A stretch of 28,714 bases of DNA from Bacillota bacterium (GTDB taxonomy: Bacteria; Bacillota; Dethiobacteria; DTU022): the NCBI GenBank assembly GCA_012510625.1, contig JAAZHP010000258.1, forward strand, positions 1-28,714, given 5' to 3'. This document shows positions 5,917 through 13,425 of the stretch, in pieces (the first letter of the stretch is position 1; each line of letters starts with the position of its first letter). The notes beneath the pieces were generated by a model. The model saw only the letters and a list, made by a program, of their open reading frames with translations. It had not been told where the DNA came from and made no database searches. The translations under genes were made by a program, and so were the position numbers.

Positions 5917-8370
5917 TTGCCGGAGATTGGAAAGATAGTGGGACAGCTTACCCTGGAAGAAAAAGCCGCCTTATGCTCGGGCATAAGCAGCTGGGAAACC
6001 ACGCCCATCAAAAGGCTGGGCATCCCCTCCATATTTATGGCCGACGGGCCGCACGGCCTGCGCAAGGAAAGAGAAGACAGCAAGGGCATGTTTAAGGAAA
6101 GCTACCCCGCCACCTGCTTTCCTCCCGCAGTGACCCTGGCCTCCTCCTGGGACCCGGAGCTAATCGCCGAAGTGGGCCGGGCCATTGCCGAAGAATGTCT
6201 CGAGCAGGGCGTGTCCATGGTTCTCGGCCCGGGAGTAAACATCAAGAGAACGCCCCTCTGCGGGCGCAACTTCGAGTATTTCAGCGAAGACCCTTTCCTG
6301 GCCGGAGAGCTGGCCGCCGCCTTTATCCGGGGAGTGCAGGAGAAAGGTGTAGCCGCATCGCTGAAACACTATGCCGCCAATTCCCAGGAGTACCGCCGCC
6401 TGACCATCAGCTCCGAAGTGGATGAAAAAGCCCTGAGGGAGATCTACCTGAAAGCCTTTGAGATCGCCGTTAAAAAATCCCGCCCCGCCACGATCATGTG
6501 CAGCTACAACCTGGTTAACGGCATCCATGCCAGCGAGAACCGGAAGCTGCTGTGGGATATTTTAAGGGAGGAGTGGGGTTTCGAGGGAATCGTCATCTCG
6601 GACTGGGGCGCGGTCAACGACCGGGTTAAGGGGCTCGCGGCCGGGCTTGACCTGGAGATGCCCTCCTCCAACGGTATTCACGACCGGCAGATTATCGAGG
6701 CGGTTAAGGCAGGCAAGCTCGACGCTGAAGTGCTGGACCGGGCCGTGGCCAGGATCCTGTGCTTTGTCTTTAAATGTGCCGAAACAAAAGAGAAGGCGGC
6801 CGGCCTCAAGGCAGACTATGAAAAACATCACCAGCTGGCGCGCCGGGCGGCGGCCAGCGGCGCCGTCCTGCTGAAAAACAGGAACCGGCTCCTGCCGCTC
6901 AGCCCGGAGGCTGACTTTGCCGTCATCGGCAGGCTGGCCAGGGAACCCCGCTACCAGGGCAGCGGCAGCAGCCGGGTGAACCCCAGGAAGCTGGTCAGCT
7001 TCTGCGACTGCCTGGACACGCAAAACATAGCTTACGACTACGCGCCCGGCTACACCATGAAGGGCGACGGCTACTCGGAAAAGGAGATTGCCGCCGCCGT
7101 GGAGCTGGCCCGGAAGAAAGAATATGTCCTCGTTTTTGCCGGCCTGACAGACGAATACGAATCCGAATCTTTCGACCGCAGCCACCTGGAGATTCCCCGG
7201 GGGCACAACGAGCTTATCACAGCTCTTGCCAAAATATCGGACAACGTCATCGTCATTCTCAGCTGCGGCGCCCCGGTGGAAATGCCCTGGCTGGATCAGG
7301 CTGGCGCCGTGCTCAATCTCTACCTGGGGGGAGAAGCCGCGGGAGAAGCGGCTTATGATCTTATCTTCGGCCGGGTGAACCCCTCCGGAAAGCTGGCCGA
7401 GACCTTCCCGCGGCGCCTGGAAGACTGCCTGGCCGTGAAATACTTTGGCATGGGGCCCAGGCGGGTCCACTACCGGGAAAGCATCTTTGTCGGCTACCGC
7501 TATTACGACAGCGCGCAAAAGGAGGTGCTCTTTCCCTTCGGCTACGGCCTCTCCTACACCCGCTTCGACTACGCCAACCTGGAGCTGAGCGCGGAGTCGC
7601 TAGATGAAAGCGGCACCCTCACCGTCAGCTTCGATATCACCAACAGCGGCGATTGCGGCGGCGCCGAAACGGCCCAGCTCTACGTCAGGGATTGCCAGGC
7701 CACTCATTTTGTTCCCGAGAAAGAGCTCAAGGCCTTTAAAAAGGTTTTCCTGAAAAAAGGCGAGTCAAAAAGGATCACTCTAAAGCTGGGCCGGGAGGCC
7801 TTCGTCTTCTACAACGTCCGCACCGGAGGCTGGTGCGTGGAGAGCGGCGACTTTGAAATCCTGGTGGGCGCATCGTCGCGGGATATACGGCTCCGGGCCA
7901 TGGTGCGGGTCAACGCCCCCGCCACCGAAATGCCCGACTACAGGGAGAAGGCGCCGGTGTACTATGCTCTCGCCGGGGCGGAGGAGATACCCCCGGAGCA
8001 GTTCGAGGCGCTCCTGGACCGCAAATTAGACCCCGATACCCCGCCCGGGAAAGGGGAACTTGATATGAACAGCACCATTGGCGACCTGGGAGTAAGCCTT
8101 TTCGGAAAGATTTTCAGCTGGGCGGTGACCAGGTTTGCCCCGAAGGCTTTGCCCAAGGACGCCCCGGAGTTTGAGAAAAACATGGTCCGCAAGGGAGCCG
8201 CGTTCCTGCCCGTGCGCAACATTTACTCCATGACGGACGGCGCGGTGTCTTACGAGGCGGCGCTGGGACTGCTTGATGCCTTCAACGGGAAAACAATCAG
8301 GGGGCTGTACCGGTTTGCCCGGGCCATGCTCGGCAAGAAGCCGCCCCGGAAAGCGGATATTTACAGGTAA
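5917..8370 (+). CDS. GH3 beta-glucosidase (cytoplasmic)
   Basis: The 817-residue enzyme is a three-domain family 3 glycoside hydrolase. The N-terminal TIM-barrel (about 1-290) has ADGPHGLR, the KHYAANSQE substrate loop and the nucleophile Asp229 in VISDWGAVND. The alpha/beta sandwich (about 310-550) carries EYESESFDRSHLEIP, where the acid/base Glu is expected. A fibronectin-III-like domain (about 570-670) follows. A further 140-residue tail (NSTIGDLGVSLFGKIFSW, then SMTDGAVSYEAALGLLDAFN) is a helical extension seen in some clostridial members. No signal peptide is present, so it should hydrolyse imported beta-glucosides inside the cell. The start is TTG with AAGGGGG seven bases upstream; no in-frame ATG lies near. 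It appears monocistronic and has its own promoter. Confidence 0.93.
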   Translation: MPEIGKIVGQLTLEEKAALCSGISSWETTPIKRLGIPSIFMADGPHGLRKEREDSKGMFKESYPATCFPPAVTLASSWDPELIAEVGRAIAEECLEQGVSMVLGPGVNIKRTPLCGRNFEYFSEDPFLAGELAAAFIRGVQEKGVAASLKHYAANSQEYRRLTISSEVDEKALREIYLKAFEIAVKKSRPATIMCSYNLVNGIHASENRKLLWDILREEWGFEGIVISDWGAVNDRVKGLAAGLDLEMPSSNGIHDRQIIEAVKAGKLDAEVLDRAVARILCFVFKCAETKEKAAGLKADYEKHHQLARRAAASGAVLLKNRNRLLPLSPEADFAVIGRLAREPRYQGSGSSRVNPRKLVSFCDCLDTQNIAYDYAPGYTMKGDGYSEKEIAAAVELARKKEYVLVFAGLTDEYESESFDRSHLEIPRGHNELITALAKISDNVIVILSCGAPVEMPWLDQAGAVLNLYLGGEAAGEAAYDLIFGRVNPSGKLAETFPRRLEDCLAVKYFGMGPRRVHYRESIFVGYRYYDSAQKEVLFPFGYGLSYTRFDYANLELSAESLDESGTLTVSFDITNSGDCGGAETAQLYVRDCQATHFVPEKELKAFKKVFLKKGESKRITLKLGREAFVFYNVRTGGWCVESGDFEILVGASSRDIRLRAMVRVNAPATEMPDYREKAPVYYALAGAEEIPPEQFEALLDRKLDPDTPPGKGELDMNSTIGDLGVSLFGKIFSWAVTRFAPKALPKDAPEFEKNMVRKGAAFLPVRNIYSMTDGAVSYEAALGLLDAFNGKTIRGLYRFARAMLGKKPPRKADIYR

Positions 8371-8374
8371 TGGG

Positions 8375-8411
8375 AAATCCCCCCCCGGCCCCCCTTTGGA
8401 AAAGGGGGGAG
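8375..8411 (-). repeat. GC-rich hairpin element, copy 1
   Basis: This 37-nt element lies 4 nt after the GH3 stop codon. It contains a perfect 9-bp stem with a 3-nt loop (8389-8397 / 8401-8409). It is nearly the reverse complement of the elements at 26758-26793 and 26982-27017. Degenerate fragments of similar sequence follow at about 8425-8470. It may stabilise or end the GH3 transcript but is not followed by a T run. Confidence 0.7.
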
Positions 8412-8504
8412 TTTGATACTTAACCTTGGGGAAAAAGGGTGTTTAATACTTTTCTTTGGAAAAGGGGAAATTCTACGAAGATCCCGCAGGCCGACGCGGG
8501 CAAA

Positions 8505-9032
8505 CTATGTTCGGACCTTCCGGTAAACAATTTCGAGAATTACGGCCAGTAACAGCCCGAGAATCAGTGCAAAGATGTTGGCCATGCCCGCGGCCATGGT
8601 CGGGGTGTGCGCCATCTTCGCCGAGATGATGCAGTCAAGCAGCCACCCCGCGGCAGCCCCGGCGAGAAAGGTTGCCCCCAGCAAGTAGAACTTTACCAGC
8701 ACCGGAACAGCGCCGATCACGCCAATAATAATGTAGAATGGCATCACTTCCGGCAAAGAAGCATACCTGAAATAATAGACGGTCCCGATGAACAACCAGA
8801 ACAGGACCAAGGTGATCCCGGAAAATAAGGCAGACTTTTTGGAGATATGTTTTCTGCGGATAACGAGCAGGAGAATAACAGCGATAATCAGTCCGTATGG
8901 AAACAAAAAACTAATAAACGGAAAAGCCACTCGATGATGAAGCTTGAGCTCATAGGGAAATCCCCCTTCACTTTTTTTCTTAACAATATTACAACAAGTT
9001 GGCAAATACAAATCTAGGTTTTTATCTTTCAA
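8505..9032 (-). CDS. Small integral membrane protein of unknown family, probable N-terminal frameshift
   Basis: I recognise no family. From about residue 45 of the open frame, four or five hydrophobic helices are visible (LFPYGLIIAVILLLVI, ITLVLFWLFIGTVYYF, FYIIIGVIGAVPVLV, FLAGAAAGWLLDCII, IFALILGLLLAVILEIVY), ending in a basic tail. The first 34 residues of the open frame, from a TTG at 9032, look non-coding. An ATG at 8953 with a GGGGG site 8 nt upstream lies in another frame and reads 21 codons of membrane-like sequence. It would join the main frame if the T6 run (complement of 8905-8910) had one more T. The true protein is therefore probably about 150 residues, beginning MSSSFIIEWLF. The gene is divergent from the radical SAM gene. 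Confidence 0.55.
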   Translation of the reverse strand: MKDKNLDLYLPTCCNIVKKKSEGGFPYELKLHHRVAFPFISFLFPYGLIIAVILLLVIRRKHISKKSALFSGITLVLFWLFIGTVYYFRYASLPEVMPFYIIIGVIGAVPVLVKFYLLGATFLAGAAAGWLLDCIISAKMAHTPTMAAGMANIFALILGLLLAVILEIVYRKVRT

Positions 9033-9106
9033 GTGATCGGCTTGCAGCAGCGTCTTGGGGAAGGATTGTTACTTCAAAAAGCGAAGTATATTCCAGGGAT
9101 CAAATA

Positions 9107-10768
9107 ATGAAAATTCATAATATATCGGAGAATGTTCACCGGCATCCAAAGAGTATTCGCGCCCGCGTGCTGCTTAGCGCAGTGTTCGGTCCCTATGCGC
9201 GGGACGATGAGTATGGCAGCCGCGCCATTAACCCGATGGAGCTCTACCATAACCAGGTTACACGGGTCCAGGGGATTTATTCCCCGCGCCGCTTTCATCA
9301 TTCCTGGGGGATCAGGTTTATCCAAGAAAATATATCCGCTCCCTGTACGGTGCTTGATTTCCCCACCCGGGAAACATTTGCCCGCGAGCTGCAATCAAAT
9401 GATTATGATATTGTCGGGATATCCTCAATTGTGGTCAATGTTGGGAAGGTTAAAGAGATGTGCCGCCTGGTCAGGGAGCTCTCACCGCAATCTACAATCG
9501 TTGTCGGCGGTCACGTGGCCTCTATTCCCGGCCTGGAAAAAATGATCGACGCCGATCATATTGTCAAGGGGGAAGGGGTAGCCTGGTTTCGCCAATACCT
9601 CGGTGAAGAGGCAACCGCTCCCCTGCAGCATCCCGTGCTTTCCACCGGATACGATTTAAGAGTGCTGGGGGTGAAGCTGCCCCGCAGGTATGACAACTCC
9701 GCCGCTATTATCGCTTCTGCCGGCTGTATGATGGGATGCAACTTCTGCAGCACATCCGCTTTTTTTGGCGGCAAGGGCAAGGTGATCAATTTCTACGGAA
9801 CAGGAGCAGAGCTGTTCCGGGTCATGGAAGAAGCGGAAGCCGCCAAAAATTCCAAAGGGTTTTCCATTATGGACGAAAACTTTCTTCTGCAGAAGAAGCG
9901 GGCCATGGAGCTGCTGGAGTTAATGCGAAAAAAGCGCAAAAGCTGGACCCTCAATCTTTTTTCTTCAGTCAATGCCATCAGGCAGTACAGCTATGAGGAG
10001 CTGATTGAGCTGGGGGTAACCTCGCTCTGGCTGGGCCTGGAGTCACCGCGCGCGAAATACCCAAAACTAAAAGGCGCCGACACCATAAAGCTGTCGCGTG
10101 AACTGAGGGAGCACGGTATCCTTGTCCTGGGCTCCAGCATTATTGGCCTGGAGCATCATTCCCCGCAAAACATCGATGAGGAAATCGATCACGCTGTTGC
10201 CCATCAGACTGATCTGCACCAGTTTATGCTCTATACCCCCATGCCGGGCACGCCGCTTTACCGGGAAATGGCCGAGCAGCAGCGGCTGCTTGACGTGGAC
10301 CCGGCCGATATTCACGGCCAGTACGCTTTTAATTTTAAACATGCAGCCATAACCCGTGAGGAATCGACCCAATTTCTACTCCGGGCCTTTGAGCGTGATT
10401 TTCAGGTAAACGGGCCCAGCATATTCCGCATGTGCCGCACGTACTTCGCCGGCTGGAAGCGTTACAAAAACCATCCCGATCCGCGCGTGCGCGAACTGTT
10501 CATTCGCCGGGAGGCTTTGCTGCGCCATCTCTATCCTGCGGCGCTTTGGGTGATGGAACGTAAGCTTGGAAGAACGAACCCGGCCGTAGCAAGTCAGGCC
10601 CGCGCGTTGCGCGGGGAGCTGGAGCAGGCCTTTGGGCCCCTGACCGCAGCCGCAAGCCGGATACTGGGACCCCTCTTCTGGTGCACGGGAAGCAGGGAAG
10701 AGAAACGCCTTTCCAGGGGCTGGACTTATGAACCGCGGCCCCTGATCTACCGCCGCAACTGGTCTTAA
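9107..10768 (+). CDS. B12-binding-domain radical SAM protein
   Basis: The 553-residue protein has a cobalamin-binding-like Rossmann domain (about residues 30-170, with YDIVGISSIVVNVGKV, VVGGHVASIPGLEKMI and VKGEGVAWF) followed by a radical SAM TIM barrel. The 4Fe-4S cluster ligands are Cys207, Cys211 and Cys214 in GCMMGCNFCS. Further barrel motifs are MDENFLL and TSLWLGLESP. The C-terminal 150 residues form a helical, Arg-rich tail. Class B enzymes of this architecture carry out methylations or ring-forming radical reactions on lipids, tetrapyrroles or secondary metabolites; the substrate here is unknown. The ATG at 9107 has AGGGA 7 nt upstream; the frame is open to a TTG at 8999 but that extension looks random. 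No biosynthetic partner genes flank it. It converges on lgt. Confidence 0.85.
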   Translation: MKIHNISENVHRHPKSIRARVLLSAVFGPYARDDEYGSRAINPMELYHNQVTRVQGIYSPRRFHHSWGIRFIQENISAPCTVLDFPTRETFARELQSNDYDIVGISSIVVNVGKVKEMCRLVRELSPQSTIVVGGHVASIPGLEKMIDADHIVKGEGVAWFRQYLGEEATAPLQHPVLSTGYDLRVLGVKLPRRYDNSAAIIASAGCMMGCNFCSTSAFFGGKGKVINFYGTGAELFRVMEEAEAAKNSKGFSIMDENFLLQKKRAMELLELMRKKRKSWTLNLFSSVNAIRQYSYEELIELGVTSLWLGLESPRAKYPKLKGADTIKLSRELREHGILVLGSSIIGLEHHSPQNIDEEIDHAVAHQTDLHQFMLYTPMPGTPLYREMAEQQRLLDVDPADIHGQYAFNFKHAAITREESTQFLLRAFERDFQVNGPSIFRMCRTYFAGWKRYKNHPDPRVRELFIRREALLRHLYPAALWVMERKLGRTNPAVASQARALRGELEQAFGPLTAAASRILGPLFWCTGSREEKRLSRGWTYEPRPLIYRRNWS

Positions 10769-10774
10769 GGGTTA

Positions 10775-10859
10775 ACCGCCCTGCAAGAAACCTGTAATTT
10801 TCAAAAAAAAGCTTGACTTTAGGCACTATTCGGGAAAACCCTTTTATCTGCAGGGCGGT
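10775..10859. repeat. 11-bp perfect inverted repeat between convergent genes
   Basis: ACCGCCCTGCA at 10775-10785 is exactly complementary to TGCAGGGCGGT at 10849-10859, enclosing 63 nt. Inside are an A8 run (T8 on the minus strand, downstream of lgt) and the small GGGAAAACCC palindrome. The stem may act as a two-way terminator or mRNA-end structure between the radical SAM gene and lgt; it could equally be the ends of a tiny non-autonomous element. Confidence 0.5.
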
Positions 10860-10862
10860 AGT

Positions 10863-11639
10863 TTATGTTTTTGCCCTTCCGGCCGTACTGCGGCGCTTAT
10901 TGTACAAGACCGCAAAGAAAACGGATGATGAGAGGACAATCATCAGCAGGCTGACCAGTTGAGCCAGGCTTAATCCCAGCCACGGGGGTTCGACATCGGC
11001 TTCCCGGAAAAACTCGCAGATAAAACGCAAGATGCCATACAGGATAAACATGAGCAGGATATTGGAACCCGGAAATGGCCTGATCCGGTAATAATATTTT
11101 AATATAATAAATATGATTATGCCGCCCAGAGCGGCGTAGAGTTGAACGGGGTGGCGGGGTTGGGAATCTACATTAACCATAACCACGGCCCAGGGCAGAT
11201 CGCTGACTTTCCCATAACAGCAGCCGGCCAAAAAACAGCCCAAAGTGCGAACAATAACATAGCCCACCATATAGTAGGGTATCATCAGGTCGCCCAGGTC
11301 CAGAAAATTGATGACCTTGCGCCGGCGGCACCATAAAAGGCCCGCCAGCAGGGACAGAAACAGCGCTCCGTGCGCCGAAAACCATCCAAACTTGAGCGTG
11401 AATATCTGCGGCCAGTTGACGCTGAAATAATCCAGGTTCTGGGCTGCAAAAACAAGGCGGGCGCCGAGCAAACCGCTGGCAGCAATGATAATACATCCTT
11501 CGAGAATCCGGTCGGGATCATACCCTTCCCGCTTGGCCTGCCTTACAATGAGCAGTATTGAAATTAGGAGAGCCAGCCCCATCGATACCGAGTAGGAATG
11601 GAATGGATATTCACCGATTTTAAACAGTATAGGACGCAT
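10863..11639 (-). CDS. lgt: Prolipoprotein diacylglyceryl transferase
   Basis: The 258-residue, seven-helix membrane protein transfers diacylglycerol from phosphatidylglycerol to the lipobox cysteine of prelipoproteins at the outer face of the membrane. Seen are the N-terminal YPFHSYSVSMGLAL helix, the GWFSAHGAL segment with His90, the family signature VRTLGCFLAGCCYG (Arg131) followed by DSQPRHPVQLY, and ILRFICEFFREAD near the end. The position after HPVQLY, usually Glu, is Ala here, a small departure. Length is normal. The ATG has GGAG 7 nt upstream. It lies 78 nt downstream of the GltS-like gene on the same strand and may share its transcript, though the two functions are unrelated. Confidence 0.9.
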   Translation of the reverse strand: MRPILFKIGEYPFHSYSVSMGLALLISILLIVRQAKREGYDPDRILEGCIIIAASGLLGARLVFAAQNLDYFSVNWPQIFTLKFGWFSAHGALFLSLLAGLLWCRRRKVINFLDLGDLMIPYYMVGYVIVRTLGCFLAGCCYGKVSDLPWAVVMVNVDSQPRHPVQLYAALGGIIIFIILKYYYRIRPFPGSNILLMFILYGILRFICEFFREADVEPPWLGLSLAQLVSLLMIVLSSSVFFAVLYNKRRSTAGRAKT

Positions 11640-11717
11640 GGCCTATCTCCAGTCATGTCAATTAAGCTGGCAAACGAAGTCCCGGATGGCGAAGCTTACT
11701 TTTATTTCGTTAATATA

Positions 11718-13106
11718 TCAGGACTTCACGTCTTCTCCCGATGCCTCCGTTTCAACCTTCCGGTTAATTAAAAAATGCCAGGCCAGGTACCACAACCCTC
11801 CATAAAGGATCATCAAAACAGCCGCGACCACAATATATAGAGGATTGTCTGCAACCAGGGGCAGGTTCACCAGGCACCACAGGGGTAAACCGGTAACCAT
11901 GACCAGCCCGCCGGCCAAGGCCAGGTGCCCGATCAGCGGGTTTTCCAGGCGGGGATCCATTATCCTCAGCAGGGCAACGCTGCTGGATATATTGCCTGTA
12001 AGAAAAGCAAATAGAGCGACCTGCCGGGTAAGGCTCTCCTCGCTGAACATCAGGCGGGTTGACAGGGGCACGAGCAAAAAAGTCAGCGCTGCTCCGATCA
12101 GGGCCAGAGTGAGGATTTCCCACAGGTGCACCCTGGATATGACCAGCGGTATGGAAATGATCGCCGCGACTACCATGAAGTCAACCAGCAGGGCGATGAT
12201 CCGCCCGATCGTGCCTTCATCGATTACATGGTCAACCTTGCAGCGTAAGGCAAGTTTGCGCATGACTGCACCTGCGGCAAAAGCGAGCAGAAATTGCAGG
12301 TTCATTAAGATTTCCACAAGGTCGGCGACAGATGAACCAAACAGCCTGATCAAGATTAATCCAACCAGGCGGATAACGGCAAAGGTGATCAATAGAGCCA
12401 GCCCGATTAACGCAAAATGGAACGACAATGTTTCGATTGACTGCTGCTTGGTAGTCATCCTGTCCGGGGAGGGCTTGGCCTCGCCGCGGGGCGCAAATCC
12501 GCTTAGGAAAGATGGATCATCGCCTTCGGCAAAAAGTGGCGCACCGCTCTTCTTAACGGCCCGGGCAACCATAAACAGGCCGAGCAGATACGAGAAGAGA
12601 AGACCGAGGATTCCGAAAGAGTAACCGATGGCTCCACCGCCGGCAAATCCGAGACTTTTCTCCCAGTAACCGCCGAAGATCCGGGCGAGCAGGGTATCAT
12701 AACCGAAGCCGAACATTAACAGTGAACCGAACCCGGCAAAAAAATCTGCGCTCACCAGGACGATCAGCAGCAGGGTGAACAGAAGCCCGATTACTCCCTG
12801 GAAAGCGAGGCCTTTGGTCAGCAGCGCCGTTATCGCCGCTGTCTCACGGCCGGCCATTTTTAAAGCAAAACCCCGCAGGCCCAGGGCGGCAAACAGCGCG
12901 GCCAGCAAAATATAGACAAGGCCTTCTGCTCCGGCGGCGGGTATATTGATAATACTGAGTAAACTAGGGCCGAGGAGCAGCAGGATGAACCCCGCCAGAA
13001 TGCAGCTGGGGAAAAACAGCCGTTGCAGATACTTAAACTGGCTTCTTAAGAAAGCGGCCAGGAGAAGCCCCATACTGATGTAACCGAAAAGCATGGCCAG
13101 AGCCAT
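11718..13106 (-). CDS. Sodium/glutamate symporter (GltS/ESS)-like membrane protein
   Basis: The 462-residue product has about twelve hydrophobic segments in two halves. Each half has a glycine-rich re-entrant-like stretch: GFGSLLMFGFGYDTLLARIFGG in the first, FLTGNISSSVALLRIMDP in the second. VDHVIDEGTIGRIIALLVDF resembles the segment before a conserved helix of GltS carriers. A charged cytoplasmic loop lies at about 185-220. This supports membership in or near the ESS sodium:glutamate symporter family, but the classical GGHGT motif is not intact, so glutamate should not be taken as the substrate. The start has GGAG 5 nt before the ATG. No catabolic gene is next to it. Confidence 0.62.
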   Translation of the reverse strand: MALAMLFGYISMGLLLAAFLRSQFKYLQRLFFPSCILAGFILLLLGPSLLSIINIPAAGAEGLVYILLAALFAALGLRGFALKMAGRETAAITALLTKGLAFQGVIGLLFTLLLIVLVSADFFAGFGSLLMFGFGYDTLLARIFGGYWEKSLGFAGGGAIGYSFGILGLLFSYLLGLFMVARAVKKSGAPLFAEGDDPSFLSGFAPRGEAKPSPDRMTTKQQSIETLSFHFALIGLALLITFAVIRLVGLILIRLFGSSVADLVEILMNLQFLLAFAAGAVMRKLALRCKVDHVIDEGTIGRIIALLVDFMVVAAIISIPLVISRVHLWEILTLALIGAALTFLLVPLSTRLMFSEESLTRQVALFAFLTGNISSSVALLRIMDPRLENPLIGHLALAGGLVMVTGLPLWCLVNLPLVADNPLYIVVAAVLMILYGGLWYLAWHFLINRKVETEASGEDVKS

Positions 13107-13425
13107 TATTTCTCCGCCCAGAATAATTCCTCCAATCCTGGTGCAATTATGTATTTGTTTCCTAGAACTGGCCGGGCGTTCTTGCCTGTCCTCCCGCCTT
13201 TACCGGCCTTTCCCCGGTCCAAGTCCGGCTGAGGTAAAAATCCTTCTTCTAGTGAAAAATTTAATTGGGGAAAATAGCCTGCCCGGATCCGGTAATGTAT
13301 CCCTAAAAGAAGCCTGCAGGCGTTTCAGATTGCCGCCTCCAATGCAACGGACAGCCTGAATATTTATCGTGGGCATGAAAAGAACGCCTTCATGATCGGC
13401 TGGTGGCAAAACTTCCTGCCGCCTT
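13107..13425. other. Intergenic stretch, no gene recognised
   Basis: This lies between the end of the PHP gene and the start of the GltS-like gene, both on the minus strand. Short ORFs on either strand here lack ribosome binding sites or recognisable sequence. A weak stem, AGGCG (13318-13322) with CGCCT (13334-13338), is followed on the minus strand by a T-rich stretch and may end the esterase/PHP operon. A promoter for the GltS-like gene must lie in the last 100 nt, but I cannot place one with confidence. Confidence 0.4.

Noticed and set aside
6562..7518. 318-codon frame on the minus strand inside the GH3 gene
   Set aside because: Long open frames opposite GC-rich genes are common; the GH3 reading is complete and this product is His/Val/Gly-rich without recognisable domains.
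8999..9106. 36-codon N-terminal extension of the radical SAM protein from a TTG
   Set aside because: The sequence looks random, and the ATG at 9107 has AGGGA at a proper distance.
11845..12624. 259-codon plus-strand frame opposite the GltS-like gene
   Set aside because: Translation is rich in Arg, Ser and Pro, as expected of the complement of a membrane-protein gene, and lacks a start signal.
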